64,000 nt of DNA from Bacteroidales bacterium (GTDB lineage Bacteria; Bacteroidota; Bacteroidia; Bacteroidales; UBA932): contig JAFYEZ010000005.1 in NCBI GenBank assembly GCA_017544005.1, positions 22,047-86,046 on the forward strand, written 5' to 3'. The position numbers and the translations under genes were made by a program. Positions within the stretch are counted from its first letter, which is position 1; each line of letters starts with the position of its first letter. The notes beneath the pieces are model-generated. The model was not told the origin of the DNA. It searched no databases and saw nothing but the letters and a program-made list of their open reading frames with translations. Shown here piece after piece: positions 17,647 to 26,091 of the stretch.

Positions 17647-18525
17647 ATGGCAGCAGAAAAGTATCCTTTGGGAATCGCGCTCAGCGGAGGCGGCGCCAAG
17701 GCGGCGGCCCATTGCGGGGCGCTGCAGGCCCTGAAAGAGTTCGGACTGAAGCCCGATATCATTGCCGGCACCAGCGCCGGATCGCTCGTAGCGGTCTATT
17801 ATGCCGCCGGGCTGGAGCCTGCCGAGATCTTGAAACAGTTCCTCGGGCTGAATTTCTTCAAGGATATCGTCGCGCCCGCGCTGCCCAAGGGCGGCCTTTT
17901 CGACTCGAAGCCCCTGGTGGAGCATCTGCGGAAGACGCTCCCCGTCCAGCGGCTTGAAGAGTTGCAGATCCCGGTCTATGTGGTGGCCTCCGAGGTGGAG
18001 CGCGGCCAGGCCCGCGTTTTTACGCGCGGGGAGATTGCACCGCGGGTCGTGGCCTCCTGTTCCATCCCGGTCGTTTTCTATCCGATGACCATCGGAAAGG
18101 CGCATTATGTCGATGGCGGCGCGGTGCAGAACCTTCCCGTTCCGGCCATCCGCAAGCAGTGCCGGAAGGTAATCGCCTTCAGTCTCAATCCGCTCGAGGA
18201 GGAGTCCTATCGGAACAACCTGATTTCCGTGGCGATGCGTTCCTACTCGATGATGATGCATTCGAACGTCGCCGCCTCCGCCCGGCTGGCTGACCTTTCC
18301 ATCGACCTGGACACGAAGGGGTGTTCCGTATATGACATGTCCAAGCTGGTGGAGCTGTTCCGCCGCGGTTACGAGAGTACGGTCAAGGGGCTGGAAGAGG
18401 GCGGATACCGGCGCCTCCTGCCGCCCGAGAAGGTTTCTTTCCCGAAGCCCCGCAGGAGCGCCGTGCCGGATTCCATCCCCGAAGGATGGAAGCACCTGCT
18501 GCCCGCTGGGCTGCGCAGGAAATAA
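17647..18525 (+). CDS. Patatin-like phospholipase (RssA/NTE family)
   Basis: A 292-residue serine lipid hydrolase. The oxyanion-hole glycine loop (ALSGGGAKAAAHCGAL, residues 11-26), the nucleophile elbow GTSAGS (Ser43) and the catalytic Asp156 in YVDGGAVQNLP form the Ser-Asp dyad of patatins. No signal peptide, so probably cytoplasmic or peripheral membrane. The physiological substrate is unknown. The ATG at 17647 is preferred over an earlier start because the -7 element lies between the two. Stands alone; downstream is a structured noncoding region. Confidence 0.92.
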   Translation: MAAEKYPLGIALSGGGAKAAAHCGALQALKEFGLKPDIIAGTSAGSLVAVYYAAGLEPAEILKQFLGLNFFKDIVAPALPKGGLFDSKPLVEHLRKTLPVQRLEELQIPVYVVASEVERGQARVFTRGEIAPRVVASCSIPVVFYPMTIGKAHYVDGGAVQNLPVPAIRKQCRKVIAFSLNPLEEESYRNNLISVAMRSYSMMMHSNVAASARLADLSIDLDTKGCSVYDMSKLVELFRRGYESTVKGLEEGGYRRLLPPEKVSFPKPRRSAVPDSIPEGWKHLLPAGLRRK

Positions 18526-18540
18526 TTAGCTATTCCTTCC

Positions 18541-18590
18541 GGGATTTCGTCGGGCCGGGCCCGACGGCATCCCTGCCCGCCTGCGGCGGG
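18541..18590. repeat. Two adjacent GC-rich hairpins
   Basis: The first (18541-18573) has the perfect stem CGTCGGGC/GCCCGACG with a 3-base loop and an outer GGGAT/ATCCC stem. The second (18576-18590) is CCCGCC-TGC-GGCGGG. They directly follow the patatin stop codon and could act in termination, though no T-tract is present. Confidence 0.7.
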
Positions 18591-18595
18591 GCATT

Positions 18596-18737
18596 GCAAA
18601 ACAAGATGGATGAAAGCAGGCACGCAGAGCGTGCCGCTGCTTTTGCCCTATCCGGGCCACTCGGAAAGCGAGCTTTCCAGATGGCCCGAATACGGCAAAA
18701 GCCGGCTCCTCGCCGGCTTTCATTCATCTTGTTTTGC
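18596..18737. repeat. 142-bp long nested inverted repeat abutting tRNA-Ser
   Basis: The outer arms are an exact 13-bp match (GCAAAACAAGATG at 18596, reverse complement at 18725-18737). Inside are further paired blocks: ATGAAAG/CTTTCAT, GCTTTTGCC/GGCAAAAGC, CGGGCCA/TGGCCCG, and an innermost GGAAAGC-GAG-CTTTCC. Two lateral hairpins, GGCACGC-AGA-GCGTGCC and GCCGGC-TCCTC-GCCGGC, complete it. The last base coincides with the tRNA-Ser discriminator. The whole could fold into a multi-branched structure in the tRNA 3' trailer. Function unknown. Confidence 0.85.
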
Positions 18738-18821
18738 GGAAGGTAAGGGATTCGAACCCCTGAGACGTCGCCGCCTAACGGTTTTCAAGACCGCCGCCAT
18801 AGACCACTCGGCCAACCTTCC
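18737..18821 (-). tRNA. tRNA-Ser (anticodon TGA)
   Basis: An 85-base class II tRNA. Acceptor GGAAGGT pairs with ACCTTCC, discriminator G. The anticodon loop CTTGAAA gives TGA for UCA/UCN serine codons. The long variable arm and GGTTCGAATCC T-arm are present. CCA is not encoded. Confidence 0.95.
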
Positions 18822-18833
18822 GGATTGGGAGGG

Positions 18834-18841
18834 CAAAGATA
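18834..18841 (-). promoter_or_regulatory. -7 promoter element of tRNA-Ser
   Basis: The minus strand reads TATCTTTG, 12 bases upstream of the tRNA 5' end, the same spacing as at tRNA-Leu. Confidence 0.7.
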
Positions 18842-18891
18842 GGAAATCAAGCGGGAAGCGCCAAAAGAATTGGCGGCGAGAAGATAAGCGG

Positions 18892-19527
18892 CTATTTTTC
18901 CGGGGCGGGTTCAGCGTCCTGCTTCTTGCCGAAGAAGCGCCAGTGGAAGATCAGCAGATAGAAGGCGGCAACGGTGATGCAGGAGTCAGCAAAGTTGAAG
19001 ATGGGCCGGAAGAAAATGACGTGCTTGCCGCCCAGCCAGGCGGGCAGGTCGGTGTCGATGATCGGGAAATAGAGCATATCCACCACCTTGCCGAAGAGGA
19101 AGGGGGCATATCCGCCGCCCTCGGGGAAGAGCTGCGCCACCTGAGTGACGGTGCTCTCCGAGAAGATCAAGCCGTAGAAGAGCGAGTCGATGATATTGCC
19201 CAGAGCCCCGCACAGGATGGCGGAGAGCCCCACCAGCACCCCCATCGGGGTGGAGGGGCGCTTGAGCAGTTTCCGGATGTAGAGGAAGATCAGAACGACC
19301 AACGCCACGCGGAAGAGACTCAGCAACAGCTTGCCGACGGTAGCTCCGAACTGCATACCGAAGGCCATGCCGTTGTTCTCCACGAAATAGATCTGAAACC
19401 AGTCGCCGAAGACATGGATGCTCTGTCCGAGCGTCATGTGGGTCTTGACCAGGATCTTGATGACCTGATCAATGACCAGCAGCAGGACGACGAGGAGGGT
19501 AATCTTCGTTCCGCGGGAAATCTTCAT
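18892..19527 (-). CDS. lspA: Lipoprotein signal peptidase (signal peptidase II)
   Basis: A 211-residue inner-membrane aspartyl protease that removes signal peptides from prolipoproteins; it would process the several lipoproteins in this window. Four hydrophobic segments are visible. The conserved ENNGMAFG motif, catalytic Asp114 in GNIIDSLFYG and Asp181 in FNFADSCI are all present. It is longer than E. coli LspA (about 164), due to an insertion between the two Asp motifs (about 120-170), common in Bacteroidetes. The ATG at 19527 lies 13 bases after the dksA-like stop, so the pair is an operon. Confidence 0.95.
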   Translation of the reverse strand: MKISRGTKITLLVVLLLVIDQVIKILVKTHMTLGQSIHVFGDWFQIYFVENNGMAFGMQFGATVGKLLLSLFRVALVVLIFLYIRKLLKRPSTPMGVLVGLSAILCGALGNIIDSLFYGLIFSESTVTQVAQLFPEGGGYAPFLFGKVVDMLYFPIIDTDLPAWLGGKHVIFFRPIFNFADSCITVAAFYLLIFHWRFFGKKQDAEPAPEK

Positions 19528-19540
19528 CTGCTGAAAGGGA

Positions 19541-19927
19541 CTATTTGTAACCTTTTTCCTTGGCCTCAACGCTGAGGGTAGCGTGGGGAACCAGACGGAG
19601 CCGCTCCTTGGGAATCAGTTTGCCCGTGGCACGGCAGATGCCGTAGGTCTTGTTCTCGATACGGCCCAGGGCAGCTTCGAGATTCTGGATCAGCTTGTAC
19701 TGACGGGAAGCCAGCTGGCCGATCTCCTCCTTGGAGAGCGACGAAGCCCCCTCTTCCAGGACCTTGAAGGTCGGAGAGGTATCTTCCGTGTCATTGCTGG
19801 TGCTATGGTTGACAATGCCTTTGAGCTGATCGTACTCCTTGCGCGCCACCTCGAGTTTTTCGAGGATCAGCGTCTTGAACTCCTGAAGTTCTTCATCGCT
19901 GTAACGCACCTTTGCTTTCTCTTCCAT
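19541..19927 (-). CDS. DksA/TraR-family transcription factor with degenerate zinc finger
   Basis: A 128-residue protein with an N-terminal coiled-coil (about 10-90) and a C-terminal DksA-like globular tip (YGICRATGKLIPKERLRLVP). DksA-family proteins enter the RNA polymerase secondary channel and modulate transcription with ppGpp. Only one of the four zinc-binding Cys remains (Cys98), so zinc is probably not bound; the fold could be kept by packing as in C2 DksA variants. It has its own promoter and is coupled to lspA downstream. Confidence 0.88.
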   Translation of the reverse strand: MEEKAKVRYSDEELQEFKTLILEKLEVARKEYDQLKGIVNHSTSNDTEDTSPTFKVLEEGASSLSKEEIGQLASRQYKLIQNLEAALGRIENKTYGICRATGKLIPKERLRLVPHATLSVEAKEKGYK

Positions 19928-19945
19928 AATGCTATATTTTTTCTA

Positions 19946-19953
19946 CAAATTTA
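19946..19953 (-). promoter_or_regulatory. -7 promoter element of dksA-like gene and lspA
   Basis: The minus strand reads TAAATTTG, 18 bases before the ATG, located in the 44-base gap after ileS. Confidence 0.65.
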
Positions 19954-19971
19954 ATCAATTCTGCAATCATT

Positions 19972-22900
19972 TCAAATCTTTGCGACAGAAATCTTGAGCG
20001 TGCTCTCTTCCCATTCGACGGAAACCCCTTCGAAGGCCGCTGCAGCGGCAAAACGGAGCGATTCGGTGAGGGTCTGTTCGCAGAGATACTTGCCGTAAGA
20101 AGCCAGGGCTTCTTCCACGGAAGGCTCCTGTTCGATTACCACCCGGATGCGGTCGGTCACCTCGAATCCGCTCTCCTTGCGGAGGTTCTGGATCCGGTTG
20201 ATCAGCTCGCGGGCGATTCCTTCGCGGCGCAGGTCGTCGGTCAGGGTCACGTCGAGGGCGATGGTCAGGCGGCCTTCGGAGGCCACCAGCCAGCCCGGCA
20301 TATCCTCGGAGTGGATCTCGTAGTCAGCGGTTTCCAGTGCCACAGGGCCGGAGGGCAGATCCAGGGTGTACTCCCCTGCCCGCTCAATCGCGCCGATCGT
20401 AGGCTGATCCATCGTAGCAAAAGCAGCTGCAATCTCTTTCATCTGCTTACCGTACTTTTTGCCGAGGGTCTTGAAGTTCGGCTTGATCTTCTTGGTAATC
20501 AAACCGGTCGTATCGTGGATATACTCCGCTTCCTTGACATTGACTTCCGTCAGGATCAACGGCTCAACCTTTTCAATCTGTGCCTGCAGCGAAGGATCGA
20601 TCACCGGAATGATCATCTTGGCCAGCGGCTGACGGACCTTGATGTTGACTTTGCGGCGCAGGGCGAGCACCATCGAGGTAGCCTGCTGCGCGAGGGCCAT
20701 CCGCTCTTCGAGCGCCGTGTCGATTTCCGCCTCGCAGCAGGCAGGAATGGACTCGAAGTGAACGGATTCTGCACCCGGAACGAGGTCGCACCAGAGGCGT
20801 TCCATGTAGAAGGGAGCGATCGGCGCGGCGAGCAGGGCCACGGTGCGGAGTGCCCGGTAAAGCGTCTGGTAGGCCACCAGTTTGTCAGGCGTCAGGCCGC
20901 CGCCCCAGAAGCGTTTGCGGTTGAGGCGGACATACCAGTTGGAGAGGTCGTCGCAGACAAAATCCTGAATCAAGCGGCCTGCCAGCGTGATATCAAAGTC
21001 GGCATAGGCGGCGTCCACCTTCTTCACGAGGGTATTGAGCAGCGAAACCAGCCAGCGGTCAATCTCCTGCCGCTGTGCGGGATCGGCCTGCGGGGCAGCC
21101 GGATCGAATCCGTCCACATTGGCATAGAGGGCAAAGAACGAATAGGTATTGTACAGCGTACCGAAGAACTTGCGCTGGACCTCCGCCACGCCTGCCTCGT
21201 CGAACTTTAGGTTGTCCCAAGGCTGGGCGTTGGTAAGCATATACCAGCGAAGCGCATCGGTGCCATAGGTATCGATAATTTTGAAGGGATCCACGGCGTT
21301 GCCCAGGCGCTTGGACATCTTGTTGCCCTCTTTGTCGAGCACCAGGCCGTTGGAAATCACCGTCTTGTAGGCGCAGCTGTCGGAAACCATCGTGTGGATG
21401 GCGTGCAGCGTGTAGAACCAGCCGCGGGTCTGGTCCACGCCCTCGGCGATAAAGTCTGCGGTCTGGCCGAAGGCCCCCTCGCCCAGCCGTGCGAGGCCTT
21501 CCTGGGCATAAGGCATGGCGCCGGAATCGAACCAGACGTCGATCAGGTCGCTCTCGCGCACCATCTTCCGGCCATCGTCCGAGACGAGGAAGAAGTTGTC
21601 CACATAGGGACGGTGGAGATCCACCTTGTCATAGTTCTCCTTGGAGAAGTCGCCCGGAACGAAGCCGGCCTTCCGGAGCGGGTTCTCCGCCATGATGCCG
21701 GCGGCCACGGAACGGTCGAGTTCGGTGCAGAGTTCTTCGAGCGAACCGATGCATTTTTCCTGCTTGCCGTCTTCCGTGCGCCAGATCGGGAGCGGCGTGC
21801 CCCAGTAGCGGCTGCGGGAAAGGTTCCAGTCCTGGATATTCTCGAGCCACTTGCCGAAACGGCCCGTTCCGGTGGATTCGGGTTTCCAGTTGATGGTTTT
21901 GTTCAGATCCACCATCCGCTGCTGGACAGCCGTCGTGCGGATGAACCAGGAATCGAGCGGATAGTAGAGCACCGGTTTGTCGGTACGCCAGCAGTGTGGA
22001 TAGTTGTGCACATGCTTCTCAATGCGGAACGCGATCCCCTGTTGCTTGAGTTCCATGCAGATGTCGATATCGAGCGTGGGAGCATCCGGCGCAAGGCTGT
22101 CATCGTAGGCGTTTTTGACGAAACGGCCGGCGAAGGGAGCGTAGAGCGATGCATCCACCCGCTCCGCTACGAACTTCGGATCGAGATCCTCGATGCGATA
22201 GAGTTTACCGGTGCGGTCCACCATGGCCTGTCGGTTGCCCGCCTTGTCGATGACCTGCATCGGCGGAATGCCGGCGGCTTTGGCCACCTTGTCGTCATCC
22301 GCACCGAAGGTCGGTGCGATATGCACGATACCGGTACCGTCTTCCGTGGTGACGTAGTCTCCGGGGATGACGCGGAAAGCGTCTCCTTCGGGCTTCATCC
22401 AGGGAATCAGCTGTTTGTAACGGATGCCGACCAGCGCGGTACCCTTGACGGGAGCGCCGGCCACGGTGCCCGGATTCTTATCGTTGAAATGGGCTTCCAG
22501 GAGCGGCTTGGCAACGATATAGCGGGCCGGAGCCTTGGAATAGGGATTCACGCTGTCAACAGCCACATATTCGATGTTCGGACCGACGCAGAGCGCGGTA
22601 TTGGAAGGCAGGGTCCACGGCGTGGTGGTCCAGGCCAGGATATAGACCGGACGGTCAGCCCCCGCGAAGAGGAATTCCGAAGCGGCGTCGCGGATCACCT
22701 CGAACTGCACGGTGACGGTGGTATCCTTGACATCGCGGTAGCAGCCGGGCTGGTTCAGCTCGTGGGAGCTCAATCCCGTGCCGGCAGCCGGGGAATACGG
22801 CTGGATGGAGTAGCCTTTGTAGAGGTAACCCTTGTCATAGATCTTCTTGAGCAAGTACCAGAGCGTCTCGATGTAATGATTGTCGTAGGTGATATAGGGG

Positions 22901-23337
22901 CGGTTTGTATCTACCCAGTAACCGACCTTTTCCGTCAGCGAGACCCACTCGGAGGTGTATTTCATCACCTCTTCGCGGCAGGTCCGGTTGTATTCCGCCA
23001 CGGAAATCTTCTTGCCGATATCCTCCTTGGTAATGCCGAGTTTCTTCTCGACACCGAGTTCCACCGGCAGGCCGTGGGTATCCCAGCCGGCACGACGGTC
23101 CACGAAGAAACCCTTCTGCGTCTTGTAACGGCAGATGGCGTCCTTGATGGAACGGGCCATCACATGGTGGATGCCCGGCATGCCGTTTGCGGAGGGCGGA
23201 CCCTCGAAAAAGACAAACTCAGGCGCCCCCTGGCGCAGTTTCATCGATGTCTGGAACGTATCCTTCTTCTTCCAGGTGGCGAGGACCTCGCGGTTGATCT
23301 CCACCAGATCCAGTTTCTTGTACTCGGGAAAACTCAT
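19972..23337 (-). CDS. ileS: Isoleucyl-tRNA synthetase
   Basis: A 1121-residue class I synthetase charging tRNA-Ile. The HIGH-equivalent is NGMPGIHHV at about 52-60, the editing (CP1) domain includes LAWTTTPWTLPSNTAL, and the KMSKR loop is intact (NKMSKRLGN). The length and the variant HIGH region fit the long IleRS2-like group, some members of which tolerate mupirocin; I cannot verify this without alignment. It has its own promoter with a 36-base leader and is the first of a leftward block with the dksA-like gene and lspA. Confidence 0.97.
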   Translation of the reverse strand: MSFPEYKKLDLVEINREVLATWKKKDTFQTSMKLRQGAPEFVFFEGPPSANGMPGIHHVMARSIKDAICRYKTQKGFFVDRRAGWDTHGLPVELGVEKKLGITKEDIGKKISVAEYNRTCREEVMKYTSEWVSLTEKVGYWVDTNRPYITYDNHYIETLWYLLKKIYDKGYLYKGYSIQPYSPAAGTGLSSHELNQPGCYRDVKDTTVTVQFEVIRDAASEFLFAGADRPVYILAWTTTPWTLPSNTALCVGPNIEYVAVDSVNPYSKAPARYIVAKPLLEAHFNDKNPGTVAGAPVKGTALVGIRYKQLIPWMKPEGDAFRVIPGDYVTTEDGTGIVHIAPTFGADDDKVAKAAGIPPMQVIDKAGNRQAMVDRTGKLYRIEDLDPKFVAERVDASLYAPFAGRFVKNAYDDSLAPDAPTLDIDICMELKQQGIAFRIEKHVHNYPHCWRTDKPVLYYPLDSWFIRTTAVQQRMVDLNKTINWKPESTGTGRFGKWLENIQDWNLSRSRYWGTPLPIWRTEDGKQEKCIGSLEELCTELDRSVAAGIMAENPLRKAGFVPGDFSKENYDKVDLHRPYVDNFFLVSDDGRKMVRESDLIDVWFDSGAMPYAQEGLARLGEGAFGQTADFIAEGVDQTRGWFYTLHAIHTMVSDSCAYKTVISNGLVLDKEGNKMSKRLGNAVDPFKIIDTYGTDALRWYMLTNAQPWDNLKFDEAGVAEVQRKFFGTLYNTYSFFALYANVDGFDPAAPQADPAQRQEIDRWLVSLLNTLVKKVDAAYADFDITLAGRLIQDFVCDDLSNWYVRLNRKRFWGGGLTPDKLVAYQTLYRALRTVALLAAPIAPFYMERLWCDLVPGAESVHFESIPACCEAEIDTALEERMALAQQATSMVLALRRKVNIKVRQPLAKMIIPVIDPSLQAQIEKVEPLILTEVNVKEAEYIHDTTGLITKKIKPNFKTLGKKYGKQMKEIAAAFATMDQPTIGAIERAGEYTLDLPSGPVALETADYEIHSEDMPGWLVASEGRLTIALDVTLTDDLRREGIARELINRIQNLRKESGFEVTDRIRVVIEQEPSVEEALASYGKYLCEQTLTESLRFAAAAAFEGVSVEWEESTLKISVAKI

Positions 23338-23373
23338 ATCGGTCAGTTACTGATAGCAATCATTAATAACTCG

Positions 23374-23381
23374 CAAAGATA
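23374..23381 (-). promoter_or_regulatory. -7 promoter element of ileS
   Basis: The minus strand reads TATCTTTG, 36 bases before the ATG. Confidence 0.7.
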
Positions 23382-23580
23382 ATATTTATCACGGATTATC
23401 AAGCGGGCCCGCCCCGTGAAAACACCTGTTCGGCACGAAAAAACGCTTTTTTAAAAAAACGTCGCCCTTTTCAAAAAAGTGCTTCAGGACCAATTCTGCG
23501 CAAGGTGTCGAAAATTGTTTTCAGCGACATCCAACTTGCCGCGGAGGTGCTTTCCTTTGCCGGAGCAAACCCGCAGAACG

Positions 23581-23736
23581 ATGGCACGCCAATCAGACAT
23601 CCTTCCCCTGAGCGACCTGCAAGTGACGGCAGACGGACTCGCCCCGCACCTGAGCGGAGCGGCCAAAGGGGCCTACACCCTGCTGATGCTGACGCTCGCC
23701 CTCCTGATGCTGGCTGCCTTCGCCTTTTATCTGTAG
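23581..23736 (+). CDS. 51-residue single-pass membrane peptide, candidate immunity protein
   Basis: A short gene immediately upstream (3-base gap) of the C39 exporter. The first 28 residues are polar; residues about 30-51 are a strongly hydrophobic segment (Leu/Ala/Met/Phe) ending the protein, so a tail-anchored or single-pass membrane peptide is likely. It has no double-glycine leader, so I do not count it as a third precursor. Its position at the head of a bacteriocin-type cassette suggests immunity or an exporter accessory role; a vestigial HlyD N-terminus is an alternative. A weak -7-like TTCCTTTG at 23552 is the only promoter candidate seen. Confidence 0.6.
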   Translation: MARQSDILPLSDLQVTADGLAPHLSGAAKGAYTLLMLTLALLMLAAFAFYL

Positions 23737-23739
23737 CCT

Positions 23740-25830
23740 ATGAAAACCGCCATCAAACAGCACGACCTTTCGGATTGCGGCGCCGCCGCCATCTGCTCGG
23801 TGGCCCGCCACTACGGACAGGACATTCCCCTGACCCGGATTCGCGAGGCCTCCGGTACGGATCGCGCCGGCACCACCTTCCAGGGCATGATCGACGCCTG
23901 CCGGAAGCTGGGATTTGAGGCCCACGGCTACCGCTCGGCCAACCGCGACACCTCGCTGCTCGGCAAGTTGCGCACCCCCGCGATTCTCCATGTGGTCCAG
24001 AAAAACGGCGATCTGCATTTCATCGTACTCTACGGCGCTGACAAACGGCGGGTCCGCGTAATGGACCCGGCCATCGGACGCCACCGCAAACTCTCCTATG
24101 AAGAAATCGGCCGCCTCTGGAGCGGCTACCTGATAACCCTCTCCCCCGATCCCGGCAGCACACAATCCCACTCTCAGCCGCGTCGCGGCAATTCTTTCTC
24201 ACAGTACACTCGTCTTATTTCTTGCGTTAAAACGGACTATCTACGGTCCCTGCCGGGATCTTTCTTATGCGTGGGAGCGGGCATCACGACTTCGCTGTTT
24301 CTGCAGCACATCATCGATACGGTCATACCGGGCGGAAGCATCCGGGAACTGGCGGGAGTTTCGATCCTCCTGGCCCTGATCCTGCTCTGCTCCGCCCTTG
24401 TCGGATATGGGAGTTCCATCTTCGCCCTCCGGGCCGGCGTCCGGATGGACGGAAACCTGATTCTGAACTACCTCAGACACCTTTTCAGCCTGCCTGTCGG
24501 CTTTTTCCAGCGCCGGGGAGCCGGGGAACTGAACGCCCGGATCACCGATGCCTTCAAGGTGCGCAGCATGCTCACCGAAGGGCTCACGGGCATCACGACG
24601 GGGGCCCTGCTGCTGGCCGGTTCGTTTGCCCTGATGTTCACCTACTGGTGGAAACTCGCGCTGATGACCCTGCTCTTCGTTCCCCTCTATGTCGCGGTGT
24701 ACCTCCTGGCAAACCACGTCACGCGCGACCTGAACAAGGACCTGCTCAGCAGCGTGGCCGAATTCGAAGACAGCGTGATCGAGCGGATTTCCGCCATCCG
24801 CACCGTCAAGTATTTCGGACGCGGAACCATGGGCTACGGCGACCTGCAACATGCATTTGCCAACATGAACTGGAACATGTACCGCACCGGGCGCGCCCTG
24901 GGGCGATTCTCGCTCTCGGCCGACCTGCTGGCCAAGCTGATGACGCTCGTGCTGCTCAGCATCGGTTCGGCATTTGTCTTCCGGGGCGACCTCACCACCG
25001 GAGAGCTGGTCTCTTTCTATGCCCTCTCCGCCTGGTTCGCTTCGCCCCTCGGGGAGATGGTCTCCGTGGTCTGCCGCCTCAACGAATCCAACGTCTCGCT
25101 GGAGCGGCTACAGGACATCACGCTGCTCGAGGCGGAACCGCAGGGCGGGCTCGAGGGGCCGTTGGGCGATCCCCAGGCGCTGACCTTCCGCGATGTCCAT
25201 TTCTCCTACCCCGGCTGCGGGCCGCTGCTGGTAGGCTTCAACGCCACCTTCCCCAAAGGAACCCTTACGGCCGTCATCGGGGAGAGCGGATGCGGGAAAA
25301 GCACGCTGGCAGCCCTGCTGATGCGGGATTTCGAGGTGAACGGCGGGCATATTCTGTGGGGCGAGACCGACATCGCGCAGATTGATCTTTCCCACTGGAG
25401 ACACTATATTTCCATGGTTCCGCAGGATCCGGGGCTGATCAACTGCTCCATCCTGGACAACATCACCGGCGGCGAGAAGGACCCCGACCTGAAAAAGGTA
25501 GGCCGGATTCTCGAAGAACTGCAGATGGCGAGGTTCGTCGCCTCCCTTTCCCTGGGCATCCTGACGCCCGCCGGTGAACATGGAAGCCTGCTTTCGGGCG
25601 GCCAGAAGCAGCGGATCGCCCTGGCGCGGGCCCTCTACCGCGATCCGCAGATCCTGATTCTCGACGAGGCGACCGCCGCCCTGGACGAGTTTTCGCAGGC
25701 CTGCATCCTCCGCAAGGCGGCCGCCCTGCGCGACGAGGGCCGGATCGTGATTATGATCACCCACCGCCGCGACAATGTCGCCGTTGCGGACAGAGTACTG
25801 GATATGAATCAATTGAGTGCGCACTCATAG
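23740..25830 (+). CDS. Peptidase C39-containing ABC exporter (PCAT) for double-glycine peptides
   Basis: A 696-residue bifunctional transporter that cleaves GG leaders and exports the mature peptide. The N-terminal C39 protease has Gln7 and Cys13 (QHDLSDCG), His93 (DLHFIVLYG) and Asp109 (VMDPAIG), a complete catalytic set. Six transmembrane helices (about 165-440) follow. The nucleotide-binding domain has Walker A GESGCGKST, signature LLSGGQKQR, Walker B ILILDEATAALDE and H-loop ITHRR. It is a complete half-transporter expected to dimerise in the inner membrane. The neighbouring GG-leader peptides are the obvious substrates. Two palindromes mark its 3' end. Confidence 0.95.
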   Translation: MKTAIKQHDLSDCGAAAICSVARHYGQDIPLTRIREASGTDRAGTTFQGMIDACRKLGFEAHGYRSANRDTSLLGKLRTPAILHVVQKNGDLHFIVLYGADKRRVRVMDPAIGRHRKLSYEEIGRLWSGYLITLSPDPGSTQSHSQPRRGNSFSQYTRLISCVKTDYLRSLPGSFLCVGAGITTSLFLQHIIDTVIPGGSIRELAGVSILLALILLCSALVGYGSSIFALRAGVRMDGNLILNYLRHLFSLPVGFFQRRGAGELNARITDAFKVRSMLTEGLTGITTGALLLAGSFALMFTYWWKLALMTLLFVPLYVAVYLLANHVTRDLNKDLLSSVAEFEDSVIERISAIRTVKYFGRGTMGYGDLQHAFANMNWNMYRTGRALGRFSLSADLLAKLMTLVLLSIGSAFVFRGDLTTGELVSFYALSAWFASPLGEMVSVVCRLNESNVSLERLQDITLLEAEPQGGLEGPLGDPQALTFRDVHFSYPGCGPLLVGFNATFPKGTLTAVIGESGCGKSTLAALLMRDFEVNGGHILWGETDIAQIDLSHWRHYISMVPQDPGLINCSILDNITGGEKDPDLKKVGRILEELQMARFVASLSLGILTPAGEHGSLLSGGQKQRIALARALYRDPQILILDEATAALDEFSQACILRKAAALRDEGRIVIMITHRRDNVAVADRVLDMNQLSAHS
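25814..25827. repeat. 14-bp perfect palindrome at the end of the exporter gene
   Basis: TGAGTGCGCACTCA, inside the last codons of the exporter gene and 10 bases before a second stem-loop. Could be an operator or part of an RNA processing or attenuation structure. Confidence 0.5.
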
Positions 25831-25836
25831 GGCTGT

Positions 25837-25865
25837 TTCCGCACGCCCCCTTTCAAGTTGCGGAA
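25837..25865 (+). terminator. Stem-loop between exporter and precursor genes (possible attenuator)
   Basis: TTCCGCA pairs with TGCGGAA around a 15-base loop. Only a short A-rich stretch follows, so it is more likely a partial terminator or an RNA stability element adjusting exporter versus precursor expression than a full terminator. Confidence 0.4.
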
Positions 25866-25884
25866 GCTGAAAAACGTACAATTT

Positions 25885-26079
25885 ATGGAAGAACTAATGT
25901 TGTTGGAAACAGGGTTGCGGGAGATGCATTCTTCCGAACTCTGCCTGCGCGGAGGTGCCTCGGGATCCCTTCTGAACGAGATCTTCACCAAGGCAAAAGC
26001 ATTGATCAACTTTATCGCGGATTACATCCCGAAAATCGTCAAGGGATTTATCGAGGGATTCTCCCTCCGAATCTTTTAG
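25885..26079 (+). CDS. Double-glycine-leader precursor peptide 1 (putative two-peptide bacteriocin)
   Basis: A 64-residue peptide. Residues 1-24 form an acidic leader ending SSELCLRGG, the double-glycine site cut by C39 proteases. The 40-residue core (25-64) has no Cys, is amphipathic and net positive (5 basic, 3 acidic), with a hydrophobic periodicity suited to a membrane-active helix. It contains a GFIEG (GxxxG) motif near the C-terminus, typical of class IIb pairs. I choose the ATG at 25885; the longer frame uses a TTG inside a stem-loop. It is followed directly by precursor 2 and flanked by export genes. No sequence match to a named bacteriocin is recognised. Confidence 0.82.
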   Translation: MEELMLLETGLREMHSSELCLRGGASGSLLNEIFTKAKALINFIADYIPKIVKGFIEGFSLRIF

Positions 26080-26083
26080 GAGG
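26078..26083 (+). promoter_or_regulatory. Strong Shine-Dalgarno sequence of precursor 2
   Basis: AGGAGG overlapping the stop codon of precursor 1 and 8 bases before the ATG at 26092. A full Shine-Dalgarno is unusual in this phylum and implies efficient coupled translation. Confidence 0.65.
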
Positions 26084-26091
26084 GCCGCGCG

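Noticed and set aside
23581-23736. Third bacteriocin precursor
   Set aside because: No double-glycine or other leader signature; the hydrophobic segment ends the protein, which fits a membrane anchor better.
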